Assembly: GCA_947565865.1 (NCBI GenBank)
Contig: CANOHT010000041.1
Coordinates: forward strand, 1-22,596
Reading direction: 5' to 3'
From: an uncultured Clostridia bacterium
GTDB lineage: Bacteria; Bacillota; Clostridia; Christensenellales; Aristaeellaceae
Length of the DNA: 22,596 nt
Under the pieces are notes generated by a model. It was not told the origin of the DNA. It saw only the letters and a program-made list of their open reading frames with translations, and searched no databases. This document shows, piece after piece, positions 6,463 to 13,798 of this stretch; position 1 is the stretch's first letter; the number at the start of each line of letters is the position of its first letter. Made by a program: the position numbers and the translations under genes.

Positions 6463-8823
6463 ATGCAAGAGCAGCTTTCAATCCCCACGGCGCTGCCGGA
6501 GGACTTTACCCCAACGCCGGACACAGGCCTGACGGAAGCCGAGGCTCAGCGCCGCCGCGAGCAGGGCCTCGGCAATGAAGTCACCGCCGACCCGGGCAAA
6601 TCCGTGGGCCAGATTTTTCGCGAAAACCTACTGACGCTGTTCAACCTGCTCAATGCGGCCCTGGCCGTTTGCCTGGCGCTGGTGGGCAGCTGGCGGAACA
6701 TGCTGTTCCTGGGCGTGGTGGCGTCCAACGCGCTGATTGGCACCGTGCAGGAATTGCGGGCGCGCAAAACCATCCGCCGCCTGCAGGTGCTGAACGCGCC
6801 CACCGCTCATGTGCTGCGGGAGGGCATCGAGCGCGACTGCGCCATGAGCGAGCTGGTGAAGGGCGACCTGGTGATCCTTCGGGCGGGAGATCAGGTCGTG
6901 GCGGACGCGGTGGTGATGGACGGTCACGGCGCTGCCGATGAATCCCTGCTCACCGGGGAGAGCGACGCGGTGGGCAAGCATAACGGCGACTGGCTGATGT
7001 CCGGCAGCTTCATCAGCGAGGGCAGGCTGACGGCCCAGCTGGTTCATGTGGGCGACGACAGCTATGCCGCCCGGCTGACCCATTCCGCCCGGGAGATCAA
7101 GCGCCCCAAGTCCGCCCTGATGACGGAGCTGAACAAGCTGATCCGCCTGGTCAGCGTGCTGCTTTTGCCTTTGGGCATCCTTTTGTTCTGCAAGCAGTTT
7201 TTTCTCCAGCATTTGCCCCTGTCCAGCGCGGTGCCCTCCTCCGTTGCGGCGATGATCGGCATGATCCCCGAGGGGCTGGTGCTTTTGACCAGCGTAGCCA
7301 TGGCCGTTGGCGTAGTGAAGCTTGGACGGCGCAAGACCCTGGTGCAGGAGCTTTACGGCATTGAGACCCTGGCTCGGGCGGACGTTTTGTGTCTGGACAA
7401 GACCGGCACCATTACCACCGGAGAAATGGCGCTGGACAGTCTGATTCCGCTGGAAGCGGACGAGCAGGCCATGAAGGCGGCGCTTGCCCGCTTCCTGGGC
7501 GCCTTCGACCATTCCTCCGGTACGCTGGACGCCCTCAGGGAGGCAATTCCCGCCAGCGAAGAACCCGCCCTTGCCGTGCTCCCTTTTTCCTCCGCGCGAA
7601 AGAAATCCGCCGCTTCCTTCGCTGACGGCGTGACCCTGATTCTGGGCGCCCCCGCCTTTGTCCTGGGAGACGCTTACGCGGGCAAGGTGCGCGAGCGTGT
7701 GGAAGCCTACGCGGCCCAGGGTGTCCGGGTGCTTGCGCTGGCGGAGGCGCAGGGCTGCGTGACCGAAACCGAGGCGCCCGCCGTCAGCCGAACGATGGGG
7801 CTATGTCTGCTTACCGACCAGGTGCGCGACCGGGCCGAGGAAACCCTGCGCTACTTCCGTGAGCAGGGCGTTCAGGTAAAGGTCATCAGCGGCGACGATC
7901 CCCGGACGGTCTCCGCCATTGCCCGCCGTGTGGCACTGCCCGACGGCGAGCGCTGGGTGGACGCCTCCACCCTCACGGATGACCAGCTGATTGAAGCTTG
8001 TGAAACCGCAGCCGTTTTCGGCCGGGTAACGCCTGCGCAGAAAAAGCTTCTGGTGGAAGCGCTGAAGCAGGCGGGCCACAGCGTGGCCATGACCGGCGAC
8101 GGCGTGAACGACATTCCGGCCCTGAAGGCAGCGGATTGCTCCATCGCCATGGCCGGCGGCTCCGACGCCGCCAAGCACACGGCCCAGCTGACCCTGCTGG
8201 ACGCTGACTTTTCCGCCATGCCGGACATCGTGCTGGAAGGCAGGCGGGTGGTCAACAACATCACCCGAGCGGCCAGCCTGTTCCTGGTGAAGACCCTGTA
8301 CTCCTTCGCGCTGGCACTTTTGCTGCTGGCGCTTCCGGCGGCATATCCCTTCCAGCCGATTCAGCTGACGCTCATCAGCAGCCTGACCATTGGCATCCCC
8401 TCCTTCTTCCTGGCCCTGGAGCCCAACCGGGAGCGCATCCGCGGCGGCTTCCTGGAAACGGTTCTGCGCCGGGCTATCCCCGGTGCGGCAGGAGTTACGG
8501 TATGCGCCGTCATCGCCATGATGACCGTGCGCTTCGGCTGGCCCCAGGCGGTGGGCTCTACCCTGGCTACCCTGTCGGCGGGCGCCATAGGTTTGGGCAT
8601 CCTTCTGCGCGTGTGCCGCCCCTTCAACCTGCTGCGGGGAACGCTTTGGCTGGTGATGACCCTATGCTTCATCGGCAACGTACTGGTGCTGGGAAAGGTG
8701 TATTTTCTGGTGACGCTGACGCTCGAACAATGTTTGGCCCTGACCGGCATGGTGATCGCTGGCGGCGCGACAGCGCTGGGCGTCTCCCGGGCCATGGCCC
8801 GCTGGCAGCGGCGGCATGGGTGA
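6463..8823 (+). CDS. P-type cation-transporting ATPase, CtpE-like
   Basis: 786-aa P-type ATPase. The actuator loop has LLTGES at about 162-167, the phosphorylation site is DKTGT at 312-316 (CLDKTGTITTGEM), and the hinge motif is TGDGVNDIPALK at about 544-555. Membrane segment M4 carries IPEGLVLLTS (Pro269 onward), characteristic of the CtpE group; Mycobacterium CtpE is reported to take part in calcium uptake, so Ca2+ is the best guess for the ion. There is no N-terminal heavy-metal domain and no CPx motif, arguing against copper, zinc or cadmium export. Residues 600-780 form the C-terminal membrane bundle. ATG 6463 is preferred over the upstream TTG 6421 because GGAGG (6453-6457) is five bases away and the promoter lies between. 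A terminator follows at 8915. Confidence 0.9.
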   Translation: MQEQLSIPTALPEDFTPTPDTGLTEAEAQRRREQGLGNEVTADPGKSVGQIFRENLLTLFNLLNAALAVCLALVGSWRNMLFLGVVASNALIGTVQELRARKTIRRLQVLNAPTAHVLREGIERDCAMSELVKGDLVILRAGDQVVADAVVMDGHGAADESLLTGESDAVGKHNGDWLMSGSFISEGRLTAQLVHVGDDSYAARLTHSAREIKRPKSALMTELNKLIRLVSVLLLPLGILLFCKQFFLQHLPLSSAVPSSVAAMIGMIPEGLVLLTSVAMAVGVVKLGRRKTLVQELYGIETLARADVLCLDKTGTITTGEMALDSLIPLEADEQAMKAALARFLGAFDHSSGTLDALREAIPASEEPALAVLPFSSARKKSAASFADGVTLILGAPAFVLGDAYAGKVRERVEAYAAQGVRVLALAEAQGCVTETEAPAVSRTMGLCLLTDQVRDRAEETLRYFREQGVQVKVISGDDPRTVSAIARRVALPDGERWVDASTLTDDQLIEACETAAVFGRVTPAQKKLLVEALKQAGHSVAMTGDGVNDIPALKAADCSIAMAGGSDAAKHTAQLTLLDADFSAMPDIVLEGRRVVNNITRAASLFLVKTLYSFALALLLLALPAAYPFQPIQLTLISSLTIGIPSFFLALEPNRERIRGGFLETVLRRAIPGAAGVTVCAVIAMMTVRFGWPQAVGSTLATLSAGAIGLGILLRVCRPFNLLRGTLWLVMTLCFIGNVLVLGKVYFLVTLTLEQCLALTGMVIAGGATALGVSRAMARWQRRHG

Positions 8824-8914
8824 CAGCGGCCAAGACCCGATCAGGCAAGGCTCCCGCAAGGACACCGTCCTGATTGCTCTTTCCTTCAGCCAACTCGGCC
8901 AATCAGACCATTCT

Positions 8915-8941
8915 GCCATTTTCTATGAAAATGGCTTTTTT
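8915..8941 (+). terminator. Intrinsic terminator after the P-type ATPase
   Basis: GCCATTTT (8915-8922), loop CTATG, AAAATGGC (8928-8935), then six T (8936-8941). Confidence 0.9.
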
Positions 8942-9036
8942 AGCGCTCACAGGGCCGGAGAAGCCCGGCGTTCTGGGAGCGCAAGGACGTTCTATCTCAT
9001 GGGAAATAGGGAATGCTTTTTCTAACAAAATCATGC

Positions 9037-9067
9037 TTGACATTGACGCTGCGTCAAGCTGTATCAT
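9037..9067 (+). promoter_or_regulatory. MerR-type promoter with operator in a 19-bp spacer
   Basis: A perfect TTGACA (9037-9042) and TATCAT (9062-9067, five of six) are separated by 19 bases, two more than optimal. Inside the spacer lies a perfect dyad, TTGACGC (9043-9049), T, GCGTCAA (9051-9057). This is the hallmark of MerR-family promoters, where the bound regulator untwists the overlong spacer to allow RNA polymerase to start. It lies directly ahead of the regulator gene, so autoregulation is the natural reading. Confidence 0.85.
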
Positions 9068-9088
9068 TCGAGTGAGGGAGGGATGTGC

Positions 9089-9847
9089 ATGACTTACACC
9101 ATTCGGGCGCTGGCGGAGCTGGCCGGCGTGTCCACCCGAACACTGCGCTGGTATGACCAGGTGGGCCTGCTGTCGCCCAGCGGCAGGCTGGAAAACGGCT
9201 ATCGGCTATACACCGGCGCTGAGGTCAACCGGCTGCAGCAAATCCTGTATTACCGTGCGCTGGGGCTGGGGCTTGCGCAGATCCGGCAGGTGCTGGAGAA
9301 TCCCGCCTTCGACAGACTGACCGCGCTGCGGGGTCAGCTGACGGCGCTGGAAAGGGAGCGAACACGCATGGACGCGCTGATCGCGGCCCTTCGGCGCACC
9401 ATAGACGCAGAGGAAAGGAAGGAACCCCTGATGGATCAGGAAAAGTTTGAGGTCCTCAAGCGAAACACCGTGTCCGAAAACGAGGCCCGCTACGGCGCGG
9501 AGAGCCGCCGTCAATACGGCGATCATGCGGTGGACGCATCCAATGCCCGGCTGATGAACATGACCCCGGAGGCTTATGACGCCTGGAACGCCACCGGCGA
9601 CGCTATCCGCGCCCGATTGGAGGCGGCGGTGATGGGCGGCAAAGCCCCCAGCGGCGCGGAAGGCCAGGCTATCGCCGCCCTGCACCGCCAATGGCTGGGC
9701 TATACCTGGGCAACCTATACGCCCGAGGCCCATGCCGGGCTGGCGGAGATGTATGTGCAGGACGAACGCTTTCTGTCCTACTATGACTGCAATGTGCCCG
9801 GATGCGCGGCTTTCCTGCGGGACGCGGTGAAGGCAATGGTGGGATAA
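9089..9847 (+). CDS. MerR family regulator with TipAS ligand-binding domain
   Basis: 252-aa transcription activator of the TipAL type (S. lividans TipAL is 253 aa). Residues 1-70 form the MerR winged helix (YTIRALAELAGVSTRTLRWYDQVGLL, then NGYRLY), about 75-110 the dimerisation coiled coil, and about 118-250 the all-helical TipAS drug-binding domain. ATG 9089 is chosen over 9083 because AGGGAGGG abuts 9083 but is six bases from 9089. An in-frame ATG at 9431 (Met115) has its own AAGGAAGGA ribosome-like site and would yield the TipAS domain alone. Family members bind thiopeptides or other cyclic peptides and polyketides, then activate resistance genes. No target gene other than itself is evident next door; the MATE pumps are possible but unproven targets. 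Confidence 0.92.
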   Translation: MTYTIRALAELAGVSTRTLRWYDQVGLLSPSGRLENGYRLYTGAEVNRLQQILYYRALGLGLAQIRQVLENPAFDRLTALRGQLTALERERTRMDALIAALRRTIDAEERKEPLMDQEKFEVLKRNTVSENEARYGAESRRQYGDHAVDASNARLMNMTPEAYDAWNATGDAIRARLEAAVMGGKAPSGAEGQAIAALHRQWLGYTWATYTPEAHAGLAEMYVQDERFLSYYDCNVPGCAAFLRDAVKAMVG

Positions 9848-9928
9848 TGAGCTAATATGGCTGCCAGGCCTTTGCTCATTTTAGCACAGGGTTATACATT
9901 TAGACTCATAGCTATAAGCTTCCCTGTA

Positions 9929-9952
9929 CCCCCGCTCGAAGCGGGGGGTTTT
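9929..9952 (+). terminator. Intrinsic terminator after the MerR-TipAS gene
   Basis: CCCCCGCT (9929-9936), loop CGA, AGCGGGGG (9940-9947), then G and TTTT (9949-9952). It lies about 80 bases after the stop codon. Confidence 0.8.
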
Positions 9953-9960
9953 CATGATAC

Positions 9961-9998
9961 AAAAAGGCAGCCGTGCGGAGGGAAACCCGCACAGCCGC
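9961..9998 (-). terminator. Convergent intrinsic terminator for the minus-strand operon
   Basis: On the minus strand a 12-bp stem (9998-9987 with 9978-9967, including two G-T pairs) encloses an eight-base loop and is followed by five T (9965-9961). It faces the terminator at 9929-9952 and should end transcripts from the sulfhydrylase gene, about 200 bases after its stop. Confidence 0.75.
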
Positions 9999-10195
9999 TT
10001 TGGTGGTAGGGGAATGACTAAACCCTGGAACCTAAAATTTCCCAAACAAGTGCCAGAAAATCTTTTACTTCCCCCGCTGAGCGAAACCTCACCTGATACG
10101 CGCACTACACCCGAAGACTGATCGTCGTTGCTCGAACAATATCCCGAGAAGTGAACACCTCTGGCAAAGGTGGCTGCACCGCGCCCGAACCTCCG
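9999..10195 (-). other. Long 3' untranslated stretch of the sulfhydrylase gene
   Basis: About 197 bases between the metY-like stop codon and its probable terminator. It contains small inverted repeats only (for example CACCT and AGGTG near 10158-10174). I see no coding region or recognisable RNA gene. An unrecognised small RNA at the 3' end of the transcript is possible but unsupported. Confidence 0.35.
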
Positions 10196-11485
10196 TTACC
10201 CCCCCTCCAGCGCCTGCCGGAAGTCCTCAATCAAGTCCTCGGCGTCCTCCAGGCCGCAGGAGATGCGGATCAGCCCGGCGGGAACGCCCGCGGCGACCAA
10301 TTGCTCCTCGGTCATCTGACGATGGGTGGTGGACGCGGGATTCAGGCAGCAGGTGCGCGCGTCAGCCACATGGGTCTCGATGGCAGCCAGCTTCAGGCGG
10401 CCCATGAAGGCTTCCGCCGCTTTCCGGCCGCCGCGCAGCTCAAAGGAGACCACGCCGCAGCCGCCGTTGGGCAGGTATTTCCGGGCCAGGGAGTAGTAGC
10501 GGTCAGAGGGCAGCCCGGGGTAGCTGACGAAGCTGACCTCCGGCCTCCCTTCCAGAAATTCCGCCACCGCCTGACCGTTGGTCACATGGCGGGGCATCCG
10601 CACATGGAGGCTCTCCAGCCCCAGATTCAGGTAAAAGGCGTTTTGCGGGGATTGAACGCAGCCCAGATCGCGCATAAGCTGGCTGGTGCATTTGGTGATG
10701 AAGGCGCCTTCCATGCCGAATTTTTCCGCGTAGGTGACGCCGTGGTAGCTTTCGTCCGGCGTGGTCAGGCCAGGGAACTTGTCCGCGTGGGCCATCCAGT
10801 CGAAGCGCCCGCCGTCCACAATGCAGCCGCCCAGGGCCGCGCCGTGACCGTCCATATATTTGGTGGTGGAGTGGGTCACGATGTCCGCCCCCCATTCGAT
10901 AGGCCGGCAGTTGATGGGCGTGGGGAAGGTGTTGTCCACCAGCAGCGGCACACCGTGGCGATGGGCCGCGGCGGCGAATTTCTCAATGTCCAGCACCGTG
11001 AGGGCAGGATTGGCGATGGTCTCCCCGAAGACGGCCCGGGTGTTGTCCCGGAAGGCCGCATCCAGCTCCTCGTCGGTGGCGTCGGGGGAAACGAAGGTAG
11101 CCTGAACACCCATCTTGGCCATGGTGATGGCAATGAGGTTGAAGGTGCCGCCATAGATGGATGAGGAGGCCACGATGTGGCTTCCGGCTTCGCAGACGTT
11201 GAACAGCGCCATGAAGTTGGCCGCCTGCCCTGAGGCGGTCAGCATGGCGGCGCTTCCGCCCTCCAGCGCGGCGATCTTGGCGGCCACGGCGTCGCAGGTG
11301 GGGTTTTGCAGCCGGGAGTAAAAGTAGCCGGAGGCCTCCAGATCAAACAGTCTGCCCATGGCCTCGCTGGTCTCATAGCGGAAGGTGGTGGACTGGATAA
11401 TGGGAATCTGCCGAGGTTCGCCGTCGCCGGGGGTGTAACCCGCCTGAACACAGCGGGTGCCAAGCTGATGATCGGGCATATGCAT
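10196..11485 (-). CDS. metY: O-acetylhomoserine sulfhydrylase (PLP-dependent Cys/Met metabolism enzyme)
   Basis: 429-aa fold-type I PLP enzyme. The expected reaction is O-acetyl-L-homoserine plus sulfide to homocysteine plus acetate, in direct-sulfurylation methionine synthesis. The N-terminal motif TRCVQAGYTPGDGEPRQIPIIQSTTF, the substrate/PLP segment YSRLQNPT, the VDNTFPTP segment and the PLP lysine in HSTTKYMDGHG (about Lys209) support this, as does a length longer than the roughly 390 aa of cystathionine gamma-synthases or lyases. Two in-frame ATGs exist at 11485 and 11479, with AGAAAGG four and ten bases upstream respectively, so the exact start is uncertain. It is the last gene of the minus-strand series, preceded by a 272-base structured gap. 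Confidence 0.9.
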   Translation of the reverse strand: MHMPDHQLGTRCVQAGYTPGDGEPRQIPIIQSTTFRYETSEAMGRLFDLEASGYFYSRLQNPTCDAVAAKIAALEGGSAAMLTASGQAANFMALFNVCEAGSHIVASSSIYGGTFNLIAITMAKMGVQATFVSPDATDEELDAAFRDNTRAVFGETIANPALTVLDIEKFAAAAHRHGVPLLVDNTFPTPINCRPIEWGADIVTHSTTKYMDGHGAALGGCIVDGGRFDWMAHADKFPGLTTPDESYHGVTYAEKFGMEGAFITKCTSQLMRDLGCVQSPQNAFYLNLGLESLHVRMPRHVTNGQAVAEFLEGRPEVSFVSYPGLPSDRYYSLARKYLPNGGCGVVSFELRGGRKAAEAFMGRLKLAAIETHVADARTCCLNPASTTHRQMTEEQLVAAGVPAGLIRISCGLEDAEDLIEDFRQALEGG

Positions 11486-11757
11486 CAGACCTTTCTGTTA
11501 TTTTGTAGGGAATGAGCAGCTCCATGGAAGCCGGAAGGGCGGCGAACAGAAGCGCGGCGCATGAAAGCCCTTGCCGGAGACGGCCCGGTGAAGACCGTCT
11601 GTGCGGCCTCAGCGGTCCCGTGGATCGCCCCCTTCCTCCCGGGAGGCGGATTACGGGACGCGTTCATCCTTCATCACCGGCAGCCGACCATCCCGGAGGG
11701 TAGCAGCGCAGCCCCGGATGTTCAGCCCCTCCTCCGCCAAGAGGAAGGGCGACCCCG
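11486..11757 (-). other. Structured leader before the sulfhydrylase gene
   Basis: A GC-rich gap on the minus strand. It contains a nine-pair hairpin (CCCTTCCTC with GAGGAGGGG, about 11727-11750) just after the small gene, and further inverted repeats such as GACGG/CCGTC near 11583-11603. I looked for SAM-I and T-box motifs, which often precede methionine genes, and found none that fit. No clear sigma-A promoter was found. The hairpin without a T run could attenuate read-through from the upstream genes. Confidence 0.35.
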
Positions 11758-12027
11758 TCAGTCATCCACCCCGTCCACCCGGGCAGCGGAAACAAGCACC
11801 GGGTATTCGCTGGCGGTATCGAACTCCGACGCGCCAATCATGACGGCCATCACGTTGCGGTGCTGATCCCGCAGGTAGAGGATCACGCCCTCGGTGGGGA
11901 TGCCGGGCTGGCCGCCGACAGGCTCGGCACGGATGATGGTCTTGCCAGTGAGATTATCGTTGAGGGTGGCAGGGTCCACCACCTTCCAGTCCAGGGTAGC
12001 GAAAGTATTCTCGTCAAGATGCGCCAT
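11758..12027 (-). CDS. Unknown 89-aa protein
   Basis: I do not recognise this family. It is a small soluble-looking protein (MAHLDENTFATLDWKVVD to SAARVDGVDD), moderately acidic, with alternating hydrophobic strands in its middle (TEGVILYLRD, NVMAVMIG) suggesting a small beta-rich fold, and no signal peptide or membrane segment. The ATG at 12027 is chosen because AAGGAGG lies nine bases upstream; the frame could be read back to 12105 but that part lies in the nitroreductase gene and has no support. It overlaps the end of the nitroreductase by 14 bases, implying translational coupling and perhaps a related function. Confidence 0.7.
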   Translation of the reverse strand: MAHLDENTFATLDWKVVDPATLNDNLTGKTIIRAEPVGGQPGIPTEGVILYLRDQHRNVMAVMIGASEFDTASEYPVLVSAARVDGVDD

Positions 12028-12796
12028 GATGGTTATCCTCCTTGTATTCATCCAATTGCGCCCAGGCGGCGGGGTCTTTACGCACCGCCGCGAAGCGCCA
12101 GGCATGGGAACTTCTGAGGGCTATTTCGGCGTGGCACAGGGCAATGCCCAGATCAAGCTGAGCGCGTTCACCGGCATCCACGCAGAAGCGTCCGGGGGCA
12201 ACGGTCATTTCCCAGGGCTGCAGGTTCAGGGCGGAGGGCGCCATCAGCACGGCTCTGGCCGCACGGACAAGCTCCTCCGGCCAAGCGTGGACATCGCCCT
12301 TGCAAAGCTTTTCCAGGGGCTTGCGGCGGCGGTTGCCCGGCTGAAGCACGCCTTCAGCCGGATGACCCAGGGCAATGACGCCCATGATGGCCTCGCCAGG
12401 CTGAAGCGGGACGCTCAGCTGTTTCTTGCGGTAGGTGCCGGTAATCCAGCAGGAGGCCAGATTCATGGCGGCGGCCTCCAGGCACAGGGCCTCGCCCAGA
12501 ATACCCGCGTGAAGCCTGGCACGGGGGATGGAGGAAGACGCGACGACCACCGCCACAGCCTGACAGCCCGTTACCCGACCGGGCCCCAGCAGGGTGCCGG
12601 TGAACAGGCTTTCCTCCACCCGGGTCAGGTACAGGCGGGCGCCGGGGAGCTGATAACGCCCGGCCAGGTAGCTCACGGCGGCCCAGTCGGCGGTGGACAG
12701 CGGGGCGGCAAAACCGCGGCAGGATACCCGCCTGGCAATAACGGGATACAGCCGGTCTTTGTCGCCGGGATGAAACAGCCTTTCAAGCGCGGGCAT
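12014..12796 (-). CDS. Nitroreductase family flavoprotein
   Basis: 260 aa, probably FMN-dependent and NAD(P)H-using. The N-terminal RRVSCRGF resembles the RRS-R-x-F phosphate-binding motif of the family. ILGEALCLEAAAMNLASCWI with a following GVIALGHPAEG is the standard central region, and SALNLQPWEM near residue 200 resembles the SA-N-QPW motif. In this subgroup the order is unusual for short nitroreductases, and it fits the larger clostridial 'putative nitroreductase' type. The start is ATG 12796, seven bases after AAGGAGG (12804-12810), not the TTG at 12802. That ribosome site is built from the last codons of the sirtuin gene, and the sirtuin stop (12801-12799) lies between it and the ATG. 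The physiological substrate is unknown. Confidence 0.85.
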   Translation of the reverse strand: MPALERLFHPGDKDRLYPVIARRVSCRGFAAPLSTADWAAVSYLAGRYQLPGARLYLTRVEESLFTGTLLGPGRVTGCQAVAVVVASSSIPRARLHAGILGEALCLEAAAMNLASCWITGTYRKKQLSVPLQPGEAIMGVIALGHPAEGVLQPGNRRRKPLEKLCKGDVHAWPEELVRAARAVLMAPSALNLQPWEMTVAPGRFCVDAGERAQLDLGIALCHAEIALRSSHAWRFAAVRKDPAAWAQLDEYKEDNHHGAS

Positions 12797-12798
12797 GG

Positions 12799-13521
12799 TC
12801 AAGCCTCCTTGGACAGGGTGATGGCGGAGAGCACCTCTCCGACCTTGCCGCGAATGACCAGGTCGGCCAGATGATCCATGGGTGTTGCGTCCCGGTTGAT
12901 GAGCACCAGATACCGCCCCCGGAAGTCATGCACAAGCCCCGCGGCGGGATAGACCGTCAGGCTGGTGCCGGCAACGATAAGGGTATCCGCCTGGCGGATG
13001 GCCCGCAGGGAAGCGCTGATGGTTTGCTCGTTCAGCCCCTCCTCATAGAGCACCACATCGGGCTTAACCACGCCGCCGCAGGCGCACAGCGGCACGGGAC
13101 AGGGATCATCCCGGATGAACTCCGGCGGATAAAACCTGCCGCACCTGACGCAGTAATTGCGGTGAATGCTGCCGTGGAGCTCCAAGACGCAGCCGCTTCC
13201 GGCCTTTTGATGCAGGCCGTCGATGTTCTGGGTGATGACGGCGGTCAGCAGTCCCCTGCGCTCCCAGGCCGCCAGACGAAGATGGGCGGCGTTGGGCTGA
13301 GCCTCCAGTGGGAGCATCTTCTGGCGGTAAAAGCGGAAGAAGGTCTCCGGGCGACGGATGAAGCAGCTGTGGGACAGGATGGATTCGGGCGGAGCGTCAT
13401 ATTGCTGATGGTACAGGCCGTCCACGCCGCGAAAGTCGGGGATGCCGCTCTCGGTGGAGACGCCCGCCCCGCCGAAGAAGACAAGTCGCTTGGTTCGTTC
13501 AAGAATCGCCTGCAGGGTCAT
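12799..13521 (-). CDS. cobB: NAD-dependent protein deacylase, Sir2 family
   Basis: 240-aa sirtuin that would remove acyl groups from lysines while consuming NAD+. Motifs are complete: GGAGVSTESGIPDFRG at 17-32, TQNIDGLHQKAG at 97-108, the catalytic His116 in ELHGS, zinc cysteines Cys124 and Cys127 plus two of Cys141/146/148, and GTSLTVYPAAGL for NAD binding. Overall it resembles the bacterial class U enzymes such as Thermotoga Sir2. AAAGGAGG lies five bases before the ATG. It leads a tightly coupled trio with the nitroreductase and the 89-aa protein. The 277-base gap before it contains a dispersed repeat, so it may have a promoter separate from the carboxypeptidase upstream. Confidence 0.95.
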   Translation of the reverse strand: MTLQAILERTKRLVFFGGAGVSTESGIPDFRGVDGLYHQQYDAPPESILSHSCFIRRPETFFRFYRQKMLPLEAQPNAAHLRLAAWERRGLLTAVITQNIDGLHQKAGSGCVLELHGSIHRNYCVRCGRFYPPEFIRDDPCPVPLCACGGVVKPDVVLYEEGLNEQTISASLRAIRQADTLIVAGTSLTVYPAAGLVHDFRGRYLVLINRDATPMDHLADLVIRGKVGEVLSAITLSKEA

Positions 13522-13798
13522 GGCGGCCTCCTTTCAAGGTATCATTGAAGCGGCTGTCGCCACTTCGGCAAGGGGCTTTGCCCTGTTTCACTGCACTCGC
13601 CCACTGGTCGAACGGGCAAGCCTTTCTCCCGGCCGTTCGCTCGCGTAAGGAAGTGATCTCTCATCAGATCGCGCGATAACCGCCGCGCAGGGGGCTTCGT
13701 CCCGTTTAACCGCCCCGAAGGGGGCTCGGGGTTGTCGGTTTACAGTGTGCCGACGGCAAGTCAGGCATGCCCTGCTCGGACTTTGCTGATGGTCTGTG
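13522..13798 (-). other. Hairpin-rich gap between carboxypeptidase and sirtuin
   Basis: Besides the repeat at 13588-13655, the minus strand has several short hairpins here: CCCC-TTC-GGGG near 13718-13728, GATCT with AGATC near 13660-13675, and GGGC-AAA-GCCC near 13573-13583. None has a convincing T tract. No coding region is supported. Confidence 0.4.
13588..13655 (-). repeat. Second dispersed repeat family, copy B
   Basis: Read on the minus strand, it matches 5546-5605 in order and spacing (CTTCCTTAC, CCGGGAGAA, CCGTTCGACCAGTG, GAGTGCA). The bases between these blocks differ between the copies. Confidence 0.65.

Noticed and set aside
10151..11164. A 337-codon plus-strand open frame opposite the sulfhydrylase gene
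   Set aside because: Shadow of the metY-like gene; no recognisable domain or good ribosome site.
11486..11757. SAM riboswitch or T-box leader of the methionine gene
   Set aside because: The core motifs of SAM-I and the T-box antiterminator sequence are not present on the minus strand.
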